Positions 1 to 15,000 of a stretch of DNA of 64,000 bases are shown here, in pieces. The first letter of the stretch is position 1. Every line of letters begins with the position of its first letter. The translations under genes were made by a program, and so were the position numbers. This DNA is from Escarpia spicata (taxonomy: Eukaryota > Annelida > Polychaeta > Sabellida > Siboglinidae): positions 10,456,229 to 10,520,228 of the forward strand of contig OZ023212.1 of assembly GCA_963995525.1 (NCBI GenBank), read 5' to 3'. Below the pieces are notes generated by a model. The model did not search any database. It was not told where the DNA came from and was given only the letters and a program-made list of their open reading frames with translations.

Positions 1-34
1 GATGAAGCAGGAGAAGGATAGGATCACTGCTCAG
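1..34 (+). CDS. CRACR2A: CRACR2A-like exon a (partial)
   Basis: The window opens inside an exon. The frame [11 protein letters not shown] is followed by donor gtaaca at 35. It ends in phase 0 and is part of the coiled coil. Confidence 0.75.
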
Positions 35-3000
35 GTAACACACGCACTCACCTTCAAACTACATGCGTGCATATGTACACAGTTTGTCAGCACAAACTTG
101 TCTACAAAACTGTTGTAAGAATATGTAAAATTGTGTCCCATATAGAATTTTTTCATGAAAATCGGACTCATTTCAGTTCATCAAACAAAATGGATGTCCA
201 TTGTGTTTACTTGGACAGTATTTTTTTGCATTTATTCTATCAAATAATGTTAGTTATTTCAATATCTTATATGCAAACATTTTGTAAAACGTGACACATT
301 TCCTTGTCAGTTGAATGTCTGGGCCACCAATTTTATTTCAGAAAGATTGAGGCATATCTTGTTGTTTCACCTGTTAAATACATCTCGGCTGATCACAGGG
401 ATAAGAGCTGATGCTTTAAAATGAAAAAGTGGGCTTTTGTTGGATATTTTCATATAATTGGTTTTATATAAAAAGGGTCCAGTAATGTTTGGTTGATCCT
501 GGTTTATTCGACAACAGATCTGACGCGGTTATTGCAGATGACTGTGATATTCTGCTCAGATATATTGGCTTGTTTTGAGATTCAAAAACATGTTTGTTCT
601 GCAGGATATTTACCTCTAATGATGTTCATTATATAGATCTAAAATGATTATCTAGTGTCATTCAGACTTAGGTTCAAATGTACAGATCTGTACAGATTGT
701 GCAGATGTCTGAACATCCAAGATGAAAGTGCTATTGTATTTCAATGAAAGAACAAATGTCTGAAACTGATTCAAGTGTAATATGTGTGTATTTGGATCAA
801 TTTCAGATGTCATATTGATATAATTATTGTGTGAAACACGTCATCAAAACCTGAACCAGTTTACATGGATTGTATCAATTAAACTGAAACCAATTTCAGT
901 CACGTATTCACTGTCTTTATTCAAATGCAATTGCACTATTTTATTTTTTAAAGTAACTGGCATTTGAACCCAAGCCTGACATGTGGTATGGTAACAGTAT
1001 TTAGTTTGACTTTAGTTCCTTCCCACAGACTTTCTGTTTGAGTATTTCTTCTTAGTAGGCTCCTGAAATTGGTAGTGATTTGTTTGGAAGTGCCATTTAA
1101 CTGTGTTCTTTGTGTTTTGCTGTCGCCTTACACCTAACCCCCTAGATTCACTGCATCCCCTGAGAACCCGTGTGTTCACCCCTCTTTTCAGATACAACTC
1201 AGTTTTGGCGATCCTAAATGTGTTAACATTTTGTTGGTGAGTGAAATCACATGACTAGATTCACTTAATCTTGAAGGACTAATTTACCTTGTGTTGAAAT
1301 TGCAGTCATTACTATGATTATATATCACATGGTGTATCATTCTTGTTGAATGCAGACTTCATTTCTCAAACGTGGTTGTTTTCATCAATGAATGTTTGCG
1401 CAATGGTCCCGTAAATTTAACTTCCATTTTATGGCACAAATTCCAGCTTTGGTAAATTAGGCCTTTAAGAGCATAGTTGGATGCATTAACCCTTTTATTC
1501 TGGATAGCAATTGTTGAAAAATTTGCATTTTAATTACTACAAGTGAATGTTAAATTGCATTTGTGAAGTATTTGTCGACCCTGGATTTTGGTGGATGTAA
1601 CTTCAGCGACTTTATAAAACAAATTTAATCAAGTTTGTGGTTGCATTTTCTGGTTTGGAACAGCTTCAGAAAAATTATCATAACATGTATTGGCCACTAG
1701 TGGAATGGACTTGATCACATGGTGATACTAAAGTTTGCCTGTCAAGAGAAAGTTTGAAGAAGACCTCAACGACAACTCTACTGAGTGAAGCAGACCAGAA
1801 ATAAGTTTTCCAGATATTTGTAGCAATTCCTAAATTCCTTGTAGCCTTGGCTAAACTTTTTGGATGGCTGGAATCAAAGGGTTGGTGCTTGCATGTTGTA
1901 GACTTAGTAATTTAGTACGCACATCAGTAGCAGTGACATCGTACTCGATGGTTGTTTGTGTACATACAAGCAGATTGGATGAAGGAGTGGTTTGCGTTTT
2001 GTCTGGAGATCCATACCTGGAATAGTTATGAAAGTGTAGGAACACTGAATATATATTAATAATGTGTGTAATGTTTAAACATCCCTTAAACATGGGATTA
2101 CATTGTGGGCTTCTGTTGATTTCATTTACTCCGTAATTTGTTTAAGCAACAAAAGGAACTCACTTCACAACCTAAGTTACCGTGCATATCAAAATAATGT
2201 TAAAATGACTGTATTTGTTGCATGAGAAACCATCACGTCTGTCAGGTCTGAATTGAGTTTTTATGTTCAGTTAATAAACGACCCATGTAGACAAATAACA
2301 GTATAACCACTAAAACAATCAAGGAACTATGACAAAGGAAGCCTGAATGCAAACATGACAAAACAAATAATATAATTAATTATATCAGTTTTAAATTATT
2401 TGTGTTTACATATTTTAAACAGACAGTTTCATCAGAACTTGTGCTGGTGGAGTGGTTATTGTGACATTGGTGCATTTTGGTCCTTGCTTTATATGTGATA
2501 TAATCTGGTACCTTGTCTTACAAGTCTACTTGTGGTGTTGCATGCTCAGTCCTATATTAGTCTGTATTAAACTGCAGTAATCTGCCTGCTTAAGTTGTGT
2601 GCACATATACAGTAATAAGATTAATAATAATGCTGTCATTATAGGCAACAGGCCAATACTTGGCTATGCTTGTATGATGTATACTAATTGCCTGTACTGC
2701 AAGTATTAATATCTAGCAACAAGTACAGTATAGGACATACTACTAGTGTAATATATATATATATATATATATATAATGTAGCAGCAGCAGCAGCAACATT
2801 TATATTTTAGAATAAAAGCAACAAGAGCAGCCAAGGCAGGGATTACTATGTAGCATGTAATTAACACTATCAAAGTCAGTTGCATTTTAAGGTGTTACTA
2901 GTAATGTTAATATAATAATAATAATAATTTTTTTATGTAGCGCCCCATCCAAATAATTGTTCTGGGGTGCTTTACATATATACTGCACATAAACGCACAT

Positions 3001-6000
3001 ATAACAACAAATACTTCTCATACATTACAAGTATTACAAATAGTGACATTAACACTGTAACTACCTATTAACATTACTAGTAACACCTTAACGTGCAACT
3101 GACTTTGATAGTGTTAATTACATGCTACAAAGTAACCTCTGCTTTGGCTGCTCTTGTTGCTTTTGTTCTAAAATATAAATGTTGCTACAGCTGCTGCTCC
3201 AGTTACACCTGCTGCTACAGCTGCAGCTGCTGCTACAGCTGGTGCTACAGCTACAGCTGCTGCTACAGCTGCTGCTTCAGCTACAACATTGCACCCTTCA
3301 CAAACCCGACAGTCGACTATTCATTGTGTTGTCACCTGGTTTGTCTTTATCAAGTACAGTGTATTTGAACTGTTGCATACAGACATGTGCAACACCACAT
3401 ACGCCAACATTGTGGTCACAACAAACTATTTACTTTAGTGCACATATTCCAACTCAAGACCCGATTAGTTTAATCCAGAGTTTCAACAAAATTAATGTTT
3501 CTTTCACACAGGGGAGGGGGGAGTATAAAGTTCTTCAGGAATGTTGGTGATTTAAACAAATTGCATCCCCTGATCGAGGTACATGGTACATGTGATTACA
3601 TGCCAATGTAATCTTGTATGTTTTAATGCAATCATTATTGTTTAGTCACCGATCCTGCAGAAGATGTTGTCGTTTTTAGAAATATTTTACACATTCTTTT
3701 AAATCATGACTTTTCACAAATGTTTTAGCTCTGTATCAAATGCACTTCGTAAACAAACTTAGTTGCATGACATTACAATATATTAATATGTTATATTTAC
3801 AATATGTAATTAATTGTATATGTGATAATATGAAAATATTGATACACATATTTTTTGTCACTTAAGAAAGATGGAAGAACTAAAGGACATGTACTAATGT
3901 TAATGAAGGGACAGTTTGGATAAGAAAGTATTAATTGTCACAAAGGAACAAATTATCTACTGAATGTGTAAATGCTAGTTGCATAAATATAAAAAAACAG
4001 ATTTACAAATATCTCAGAAGGGCGGGATACACGTAGATACAAAATCATTAGACTCTTGAGAAGCGAAAGAGTTGTTTGTCCATTTGCCATCAAGACTTAT
4101 TGTTTTGATGGCAATCTTGTTAACTTTTGTTAAATATTGTTATATATTAAATATGGTTAGCTCTTAAATCTTGTCAATTCTTTTTAAATGTTGTTAATTG
4201 TTGGTAAATTTGGTTAACTCTTATTCAGTCTGGTTAAAACTTGTTCAGTCTGGTTAACTCTTGTTAAATCTGGTAACTTTTGATGTTATCGTGGCAGTGA
4301 GTGCTGAGTGCCAGTGGGTGGTTTGTTCCAGGACCAGGCACGGGAACGCAGACTCAAGGAGCAGATGGAGGTGGAGATCAGAGAGAAGGACCAACAGTTG
4401 CAGGAACTCATGTCAATGCAGAGTCAGGTGTGTAGACAGAGTGAGGTGTGCAGACTGAGTGGCAGGTGTGTAGACTGAGAGTCAGGTGTGTAGACAAGAG
4501 AGTCAGGTGTGTAGACTGAGTGTCAGGTGTGTAGATTGAGTGTCAGGTGTGTCGACTGAGAGTCAGGTGTGTAGACTGAGTGCCAGGTGTGTAGACTGAG
4601 TGTCAGGAGTGTAGACTGAGAGTCAGGTGTGCTGACTGAGTGTCAGGTGTGTACACAGAGAAACATATGTGTAGACTGAATGTCATGTGTGCAGACTGAG
4701 TGTCAGGTTTGTAGACTGAGGGTCAAGTGTGTAGCCTGAGAGTCAGGTGTGTAGACTGAGAGTCAGGTGTGCAGACTGAGTGTCAGGTGCGTAGACCTAG
4801 AGTCAGGTGTGTAGAATGAGTGTCACGTGTGCAGACTAGGTGTCAGGTGTGTAGACTGAGTTAGATATGTAGACTGAATGTCAGGTGTGTAGACTGAGTG
4901 TCAAATGTGTAGACTGAGTGTCAGGTGTGTAGACTGAGAGTCGGGTGTGCAGACTGAGTGTCAGGTGTGTACACAAAGAAACAGATGCATAGACTGAGGT
5001 GTGTAGACTAAGGGTCAGGTGTGTAGACTGAGAGTCAGGTGTGTGGGCAGAAAGTCAGGTGTATAGACTGAGTCAGGTGTGTAGACTGACAGACAAGTGT
5101 GTAGGCTGAATGTCAGGTGTGTAGAGTGAGTTAGGTGTGTAGGCTGAGAGTCAGATGTGTAGACTGACAGACAAGTGTGTAGGCTGAATGTCAGGTGTGT
5201 AGATTGAGTCAGTTGTGTAGAGTGTGTCAGGTGTGTAAACTGAGAGTCAGATGTGCAGATTGAGTCAGTTGTGTAGAGTGTGTCAGGTGTGTAGACTGAG
5301 AGTCAGGTATGTAGAGTGAATCAGTTGTGTAGACTGAGAGTCAGGTGAGTAGATTGTGTCAGTTGTGTAGAGTGTGTCAGGTGTGTAGACTGAGAGTCAG
5401 GTGTGCAGATTGAGTCAGTTGTGTAGAGTGTGTCAGGTGTGTAGATTGAGTCAGTTGTGTAGAGTGTGTCAGGTGTGTAGACTGAGAGTCAGGTGTGCAG
5501 ATTGAGTCAGTTGTGTAGAGTGTGTCAGGTGTGTAGACTGAGAGTCAGGTGTGTAGATTGAGTCAGTTGTGTAGAGTGTGTCAGGTGTGTAGACTGAGAG
5601 TCAGGTATGTAGAGTGAGTCAGTTGTGTAGAGTGTGTCAGGTGTGTAGACTGAGAGTCAGGTGTGTAGATTGAGTCAGTTGTGTATAGTGTGTCATGTAT
5701 GTAGACTGAGAGTCAGGTATGTAGAGTGAGTCAGTTGTGTAGAGTGTGTCAGGTGTGTAGACTGAGAGTCAGGTGTGTAGATTGAGTCAGTTGTGTAGAG
5801 TGTGTCAGGTGAGTAGACTGAGAATCGGCTGTGTAAACTGAATCATCTGAATGTCAGGTGTGTAGAGATAGTCAGGTGTGTAGAGTCTGTGAGGTGTGTA
5901 GAGTGAGTCAGTTGTGTAGACTGAGTGTCAGGTGTGTAGAATGAGAGTCGGGTGTGCAGACTGAGTGTCAGGTGTGTAGACTGAGAGTCAGGTGTGTAGA

Positions 6001-9000
6001 CTGAGTGTCTGGTGTGCAGACTGAGAGTCAAGTGTGTAGACTCAGAATAAAACCTGTATTAGACCTCACACCTACTGAACCATGTCATTCTGTCTAGAGA
6101 TCTGTGTATCTTGTCAGTCTTTGAGGCACTTCTTATAACTACATATACTTAATGTGTTATGAATATCAAAGAAAAGAATATGCATGTGCATTCACACCCA
6201 CACATGCGCACACACAAAATCAACTGTGAAGGAACCTGTTCAAGAAACCTGTTTGTTTGTAGATGGAATCAAAGATGCATGATTTAAGTTCGACAGAGTT
6301 GGAACTGAAGCAGAACTATGAACGACTTCTGAAGGTAACAAATAAGCAGTCTGAACATTCAATACATGTTGAGTTCAACATGTTTTGGGTTCAGTCAATC
6401 AATCAATCATTTTATTTCTAACATCAAACAGAAGGAATTTTAAATATTACAAAATATAGCACCATTTATAATATATAAAAAGAAAGTGTAAATAAATAAA
6501 TAAACAAGCAATAGTGAAAGTGGACGGTTCACCCCTCAACTTGTGTAATTGCTGTGCAATACAGTATTTTACAGATACTTTTAAATGACAAAACCGTAAC
6601 TGTTGCATAAATTGCCTACAACATAATGTTTGGGTATCATTTCATATAATTTCTAAAAGTTATGTGAGTTCTACATGTTTTAATTCATAACGTGTTGAGT
6701 TCAACACGTGGTTGTATTCCATGGCCGTGTCTGTGTTCAGGAGAAAGAGGACTTGGAGAGTTTGCTACATGAATCCCAGGAGCACTTGGACGACAGTCGG
6801 TCCTCTCTCAGTCATCTGCGCAGACAACATCAGGAGGACAAGATCTACAGGGCCAAGTAAGTCTAGTGGTGTTGTTTCCATCCAGAATTATTCATGTTCA
6901 GTGTTGTCTCTACTCACCCATTTCTTGCTCTCTACTCTCTGTCCCGGCAACTCACTTGATACAATTTCCTCACCTTGTTGTCGTTTTCCTCTTCTCCTTC
7001 TTTCTTTCACTCGAAGACAACCATCTCCCTTCAATTGGCTCCACATGTCCAGCCCACCAGCTGACTCCTCACCACCTTCCTTCTGGAACTTTCTTTCACA
7101 CCAACCTCCTCCCTCAGCTCCTCCATGTTTCACTTGTGCACACTTTCAGTCCTGCTAGTCTTTGTAAGTTCACTTAAGTACTAATAAGTGACAAATAGTC
7201 TTACTTCACTACTGATGTAACAAGTTTTTACTAAGTACTGTCTTACTCCACTTTAATTTCTACAATGTTGGAACACAAGAATGCAGTACATGCTAGAAAC
7301 TTCCACAGTTGTAGGGATACTGACATTGCATTATACATGTTCCAGGGCGAGCCTGGGAGTGAACGAGGGGATCGCTCAGGAGAGGGAGAGTCTCATCAAA
7401 CAACTCGAAATGCTCAGGTTCGTTTTTTGTCAGTTGCTTGAATTGAATCGGATAGTATAATTTCTTACAAATTCTTACTCCACTGCTGGGTTGTACAGTG
7501 TAATTCAAAATGCTGTTAAAGGGACATGGGATATATTCATCATCTACGGATGGAACATGGCATTCTTCTTAAAGACAATAACAGATGTGGGTCAATAGCA
7601 CAGAAGTTGAACACAAAGCAAAAGGATCAGGATATGAATCCACCTTCTGTTGTTTCAAAACTTAAGCAATTTAACTCACATCTTTTCCTGTATCTTTTTG
7701 AAGAGAAATCAAATGCCGTTTATATGGTCTTTATGCCAGGGGAAGTAAAATATCCCACTCAAGGAAATAGAATAACCATGGACCTGCAGTCTTGATCTAT
7801 AGAAACCCATACTGGTTCCACATCAGCTGCAGACAAAACACTTGCTCTGATAATGATGAAGGCACCGTGAGTGCCTCGTGTAGGCAGATACCAGCATGGT
7901 GTAAGAGCCCATGTTCTTATTATCACTAGCACAACAGGCCATCTTCTGGATGGCACTACAGACACACAAATGTTGAGGCGGTCTCCCAAAAGTATTCATA
8001 GATCTATGATGTTTGTTATGATTGATTGATTTATTTATTTATTCAATATAAAATGTAAGCTTGTACGTACATAAAATATAAATAAAGGGTACATTAAATA
8101 TAAAGGATGACACAAGAAAGTGCAAGCATTTGTTTCCATTGTAGTCCTTGAAATGTGAATTAAATGTGAGTAGTTTTTCTGCTCCGCAACTTACATAAAA
8201 TATTGGTTGACCTTCTGAAAACACACATCACACTATGAACAATTGATTATTGTCTGGTACAGAATTAAAACCAGTAAAAAACCTCAACCAATTTTGACAA
8301 AATAAAGGCTTGACTTTTCATCTGAGTGGTCATAGATGAACCCTTGATAGTTTGGCACCAAAATGCAAACTGTCTAGGAAGAAAACGTTAGCATGTTGCA
8401 CACATGCACACTTGCACGCACACACACACACACGCGCGCGCTCAGACCGGCACCTGTGCTGGCTCAGTTATACTTGGATGAGTCTCCCAAATGTTTGTGT
8501 ATCTTGTAGGACGATGAACCGGAAGCTGAGAGATGATAAAGATGAGGCAGAACTACAGCGGGTAAGGACAACAGGGAGACCACACCCCTCCCCCCTCCCA
8601 CCTCCCCTCTAGGGGGGCTAACCTGCCCTTCAATGGAGTCACACGTTAATTAGGACATTTGGCACAGGAAGAATTACACCTAGCTGCACAGATGGACTTG
8701 TCGTAGATAGTTTTCACAAACACAAAGCTACCAATGATAGTCTGAATTGTATAGCTGACTGTTATTTTAAGAGTTTCCCATAACTGATAGCCAGAAAGAT
8801 CGAGACAAAATTGGTCTTCATAATGGTGATATGTTACATTATGATGTTGAGATATCAGCTGATAATCATATATTAGTAATATATTGTACATGATATTTGT
8901 TCATAATTATGAAATAGGTGACAGGTATGTTGCCATATTAGTCCCTAATAATTATGGTTTTGACCCATTCCACACATATGCAAAATATGTTACCACAAGA

Positions 9001-12000
9001 AAACCGGTGTTAATTCTGTGTGCCATGCATGTTTACAATGATACATTATATATTGCATACATATCACTCTTGATAATTATATACTAGAACACCTATTGCT
9101 ACCACCTAGTGTAGAGTATTGGAACGTGGCAAGGCTACACCTGTACTTAATCCTTTCGAAAGTTAAAGTAGTTTTTATCCTTGTGTTAACATTGGTCATT
9201 TTCTGAATTATTACTAAATTCTATGGTCAGATAACAATGGTTATGTGAAATAACATTTGGTTCCAGTGATTTAAATTGTACATATCAAAGCATTGTACAC
9301 TGTGTGCATTACACGTAAAAGAGGAAGACTTATTATTTCAGTTATAGTCATTATTGTTTATATAACAGAAATAATAATCTATAAAATGTCATTACAAAAT
9401 TCCAGATTTTGAAGATGCAGTAATTCTTCCCTCTACATTCCAAAGAGAACTTGTACTGTAGTTCACCTGTTTGTGTGGCAATGTTTTAATGATTTGTCAA
9501 GAATGTGAGAGGCGATTTGTGACTGATTATACAGTTCATTTACTCAAAATGTACCATTCCAATCTGGCCACAGTTTGTATAGCTCTATTGAGAGTTCTAC
9601 ATACATACGGTGCTGCCACCTTAGACTTAGAATGTTTACGTTTCACCTGATGTTTCTGAATGTTTTAAAGTGTGGCTTGCAAGATTGTGGATGTTGTTTG
9701 TACAGAAGACCCAGAATAATCTAACTTCTTGACAATTTCTTCTCAGATTCCACTCTCTTGCATGTTTTCTTATAAAAGATTGAAGCACCAACTAAATTAT
9801 TAGTAGCATCATTGGATTCATGATATAAACACGGATGCCATGAAACACTCCCCGTACACACCCCTTTTACCGAAACTTCATAATTAAGGGTCACTTGTGA
9901 ATAATTGCACAATAAAACTTTTGCAAATCCTCGATTCCACATGTCTGAGATATAAGAAATGTTAAAAAATGTTGTTGTCAGTGAGAGTGAATCATTTTGT
10001 TGGTGTTTTTGCTTTGTATATTCTGTTATTGACAATTGTTATTTTGTTTTTGTTTTTCTGTTCTGCATAGTCGTTGTTGTTGTGTATAAATGGATGATGT
10101 TTTGTACTCAAGTAATTTGAAGTCAGTGGCTGATATTCATGATATTGAAAGCTTGGCTGACGATCTATTGTAAAACATACAAGAGAATGGTGTCACATTG
10201 GCATACAGTCTACATGGAAACTTTAGAGAAACCCTGTAAGAAAGTTTGTTTTTGTTCTTAGTGCTAAGTAGTATTGCTTCAGCATGTTTAGTGTAGACAC
10301 TTGGAAATATGAAAGATACAGTGAGTTAGGTGGGTTTTAATATGTTATTTGAAAGGTTTTAATGTGTGACATTAAAAGGATCATACCGGTATATTTTTTC
10401 AGATGAGCTTATCGGAGAGTTTTTAATGTGTAATAAACTGATATTAAATCTAATAACATGTGTTCTTTGTTAGGTTTAGCAGGTCTTAGTTTGAGGTTGG
10501 TCATGATAGAAAATGGTACGTTTTAACATAATGTAAAATATGTTTTTTTTTGTAATCACGACAGAGTAGTGGTACTGTTTAATATGTACAATACATAATT
10601 ATTAATTTAAAATATGTAATAAAACGTAAAAGATATAACCGTAAAAAGTATTCTAAATAGTAATCTCAACATTATTGGCAGAGTCGGTTAAATTTAGTCA
10701 GTCAAATTTGTCATTATTCGAATGCAGCTGAACAGTGATTTTAAAAACAACTATTCCAACATAGGGACAAAGTTAACTGGACACTTAAATGCTGATGGAA
10801 GGAAATGTACTAATTACATATTAGTAATTAACAGTAGAATGACATTAAACTGCTCATTCCATGGTACACTGTACTTGTGAAAGTGAACATATGTTTAGGG
10901 CATTTGCACGTTATCTGTTGTACTACCCGTAGTAGTTGTACATTTGTAGTGTGGTTTTTTGGTAATAAATTAGAGTGGTTTATATAATTTTCTGTTGTCT
11001 GTCATGTTTGGTTTAGTTAGTTTTCAAATGATCACGTCACTGTATGACAATTGCTCTTAAAGGGAGGTTGTTTGTTTGTTTGTTTTTATTGTAAAATCAC
11101 ATTATACAGTCTAAACTATATATGTTGTAATACACTGAATACTGCAATGTGCTTTAATAAACTTTTTTGTTGAAATTTAAGTGTTTCGGAAAAAAACAGT
11201 TTGTTAACATGACACAGCACTGCCTTGAAAGGTGTGGCCTCGGTTCCGATTACTAATGAAAAGAATATGTACATCACGTAACAAGTCACCATGCCCCCAT
11301 CAGGTCGTCTGAGCTTGCTACTCAGGGATTTGAGTGAGAACTTGGCCATTTTTGTAAACATCGAACTGTTGAATTCAGATGTTATTTCTGTTTCATTAAA
11401 ACATTTGGGCAGTCACTATGTTAGAATGTATATATATATGGTTTATATTGTACAACATGATTTTGCAATACAAAATGAACAGACAACCTCTCTTTAAAAG
11501 TATGATGTTAATAGTTCACTAACATCATAGCTATGGTTACGATTGTGATCTTGTACGTAACGTGCTGTAGATTTGTGTGTGGAATGAGTGATGAAAATAG
11601 TTGTGTATTGTTCTGATGGAGGTGGCACAGTTGGTCTTAGGTTAATTGAGAAGTCACTGGACCCTTCTTACATGGCATGAGGGGGGTAAATTGTTTGTTA
11701 AAATCTGGTTTTAAACACAGATCAGATGCCTATGTAACTTCTGGGTCACTACAATACATGACCCACATGATTTGGTCAGATTGTGCATACACAATATATT
11801 CTGTTAAATTTATAGTTTCAATTTGATCAAAATTGGGTTTTACAAAGCAAGTTGTCCTCATGTTCTATTAAAGGGGCCCTGTATAGTTTGCGCTATTCCA
11901 TGGCAGAAGTATTTTGTCAGCCGACGCTTGCCGTCTGCGGCTATTTATAGAACAGTGTGGTGCAGGCGATATGTTTGCCGTCGTTAGTTCTCAGGAACAC

Positions 12001-15000
12001 AAGACATGCGTCATCTAGTGATTGTGTTGTTGATAAGGATTTATTTATTTAGTGTTGTTTGTTTGCAACAAAATACTTCTGCCATGGAATAGCGCAATCT
12101 TTACAGGGCCCCTTTAAGTAGAGACTTTGATTGCTGTGAATGACGATTAACATATTTTGCCCCTGGTGTCTGGGCTTGATCCAGTAAAGTGTGTGTAGGA
12201 TATAATGTTGACTGACTGTGCCACCGATCAACTTATCAACACAGTAACATCCCACTCACCACCTGTAATTAATTTGTATCACCCTCACACATTGAGGACT
12301 GGTATCAAGGACCAGTCTTCTTCTTCTTCCGATTAACCAACCAACTTCAATGTTTTGAAGATCATTGTTGGTATATTTGCAGGGGATGCACATCGGAATA
12401 GGTAGACAAGAGTTAGATAGGAGAATATAGTTTGCAGTTGAAGAAATGGATTTGTGGGGGAGTTGAACAGATGAAGGGAAATAATGAAATATGTCTCATT
12501 CTGCGGCCCATTTTACTAACATTCTTATAACCTCATAAGCCCAATTTTACACTTTAAGATCGATTCTGCTTCTCTACAGTGATCTTGTGTGTACTGGAAA
12601 CTATCAGTTATCTTGGTGAAAATTTCCTCTGGACTCAGAGACAAAGAGGAGAGTGACAACATCACTCATTAGAATAAACTTGCTTTGTACACGCCTACAT
12701 ACTAGCTCCACATGTACATGTGTGTGGGTACATACCTACCTACCAGTTATATAAACGCATCTCAATTTTCTGTCTTCAGCGAATTATGAATTAAAACACA
12801 TGCATGTTCTCTCTCTCTACACAACTGCTGAAGGTGACATCTCATGATTCCATATCTGTGTCAAAAATGGCAATCACTGGGCTGGTTTCTTCTTCAATTT
12901 TTCACTTATTCCATCCTAACTATATGGCCTTTTTAAAATTCCTTTTCATAAAATAATTATAAAGCTTAAAAGTTACAGAAGCTGCTCTTATCAAGAATTC
13001 AATTTTATTTGTCCTTACTGATATTAAGAATGGCTATTTAATTCGAAATTATGAATGACTAGTTGATTCAAGGTGAACCTTTCTACTATATAAATATAAA
13101 CATTCAAGCTATCAAGTTGTTTGTTTGTGAGTTTTTGTTTGCACCAAATAAACCTGACTTAAGAGGTTTATCTGCCCATGCAGCAGGAAGCATTCAGTCT
13201 ACAGGATGAATTGGCTGAGGTAGATAGACGTTCTGCTGAGGTGTCAGGCCTAGTTTTATAGCTCTGGTGCGGGGTGAGGGTTTTGTCACGCATTGTGTTG
13301 TTGTCAAAACTATAATTATAAATAATTTTTGTAGTGAGAAATAAATTTGTTTGTGTCTTGAAAGTTGTTGTTGGTCTTTCAACAATGAGTGCTGCTCTTG
13401 TATTAATTGTTTCACCTTTCATTTTAATAATTGCTTAAAATGAATTATTTGTTCCGTAACTAATTAATTGTTGCTCCCTTGTGGTTATTTGCCATTCACA
13501 TATATTTTGGGATTTTATGCGTCTGGAGGTTAATTGGTTCACATATTACATAACTTTATTGCAGTTTATCTATACTTCCTTTGGTGTATTTTTTATTTCC
13601 TGTCCATTGTTATGCTTTGTAGTGGTAAAGTGTTTTATAATGGTCAGTTTTTCAGACATTCATATTGTAAATTTAGCAATTTAATATATTTATAAGGAAT
13701 ATATTAGTTTAAAATAACTACTGTTGTTTAAGCTGAAACAGCAAGTAGAGTTCCCACATAGAAACAACCAATTACTGTTCCCAATTCAAGATGTACTACA
13801 GGTCTTATATACACATGAATGGTGCACTGAGAGGAAGGAAGGAACCATGTGTTTGGATAATTTTATAAATGTATTTCTTTGAGAATGCAAGATGAACATT
13901 CTACAGATACAACTTTGTGAGTCTTGAACATTATAGATATTTTAAAGTACTAATTCAGGGGAGAGGAATGGTTGGAGAATTAGTACGCTCTGTACGAATA
14001 AGTAAATGTTTATGATTGTAAATGACCCCTAAGAGAAATGTAGTTGTACCAGCGTGACATGTCTCTCACCCCTCTCCCTAGGCCGCAGTGCGCATATACA
14101 GGGACGAATCATGTGACCTTGACCAGGAGGACAGAGGTCATCACCAGAAGAAAGAACTGATCAAACAAGGCTCGGTCATGTCGAAATACTTTGGAGGCGT
14201 TCTCGGCAATGGCGAGAGGTAAATGAGTGGGTGATAGATCTTATGTTAGACTCAGATGTCCAGCCATTGATTGCTGTTTCTATATCTCAATGTCTTTATC
14301 TCAGACTCAATTGATACAAGAAACATGTACAGATAAATTGTGATTGGCTGAGCTCATAAACATGTACACATGTACATAAATCATGACTAACTAAGTTTGT
14401 ATATATGAAATAAAAAATAAGTATACAAATATTGAACCATGGAACTTACCATAGGTGGACTCAGTCAAAACTGTTCTTTACCTAATGAACTTGTGTGCTG
14501 GATTGTCACTTTATATCACATTTTATATTAGTATTAACCATTATGTTATCTGTTAGTACCGATTAGCATACCTAGTATAATTCAATAAATGAACAGTCTT
14601 GGGATTGGATTAACTACACCAGTAATACTCATGTAGTTTAACTACCCCTAGTTTATCTTTTAATAGCATAGATTTTGTAATTATGAGTTATTGATTCGTT
14701 GCTTGAAATTAATTGTGACTGCCAGTAAACAACATTTAAAACATTCTGACTTGCTAACCAAAGAAATGATATGGACAGGCACAAACACGTGTAGTATATT
14801 TATGGTGCGTGAAGTCTAACATGGAGTTCTTACGTTTTAACAGCGGCTGATGGTGTGGGGAATCTTTCACGTAAGGTGATGGGACAATATATATATTACA
14901 GACCTGCATGTTATGTTGTTGATTCCTTACTATAAGTTCATCTGAGACTAATATAACAATATTGAATATTATGCACAAAATGAAATAATTTGCACTGTGC

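Larger units (their letters stand above)
8562..13186 (+). other. Intron f-g: two TTAA-flanked MITEs, otherwise no recognised feature
   Basis: AT-rich. I recognise only the two MITEs listed separately (11061-11493 and 11872-12113). Open frames of 60-104 codons on either strand, such as minus 9721-10035, match no family I know and have no splice or start context, so I treat them as chance. Confidence 0.55.

Noticed and set aside
3093..3550. Leu/Gln and Cys/Ser-rich open frames
   Set aside because: They read through a CTG/CTA-rich tract and one arm of a foldback repeat; no family resemblance and no splice support.
7526..7990. Overlapping open frames on both strands (89 and 76 codons) in a Rab intron
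   Set aside because: No recognisable domain, no splice phase match to the neighbouring exons e and f, which join perfectly without it.
9721..10035. 104-codon minus-strand frame
   Set aside because: No family match and AT-rich intron context; composition does not look coding.
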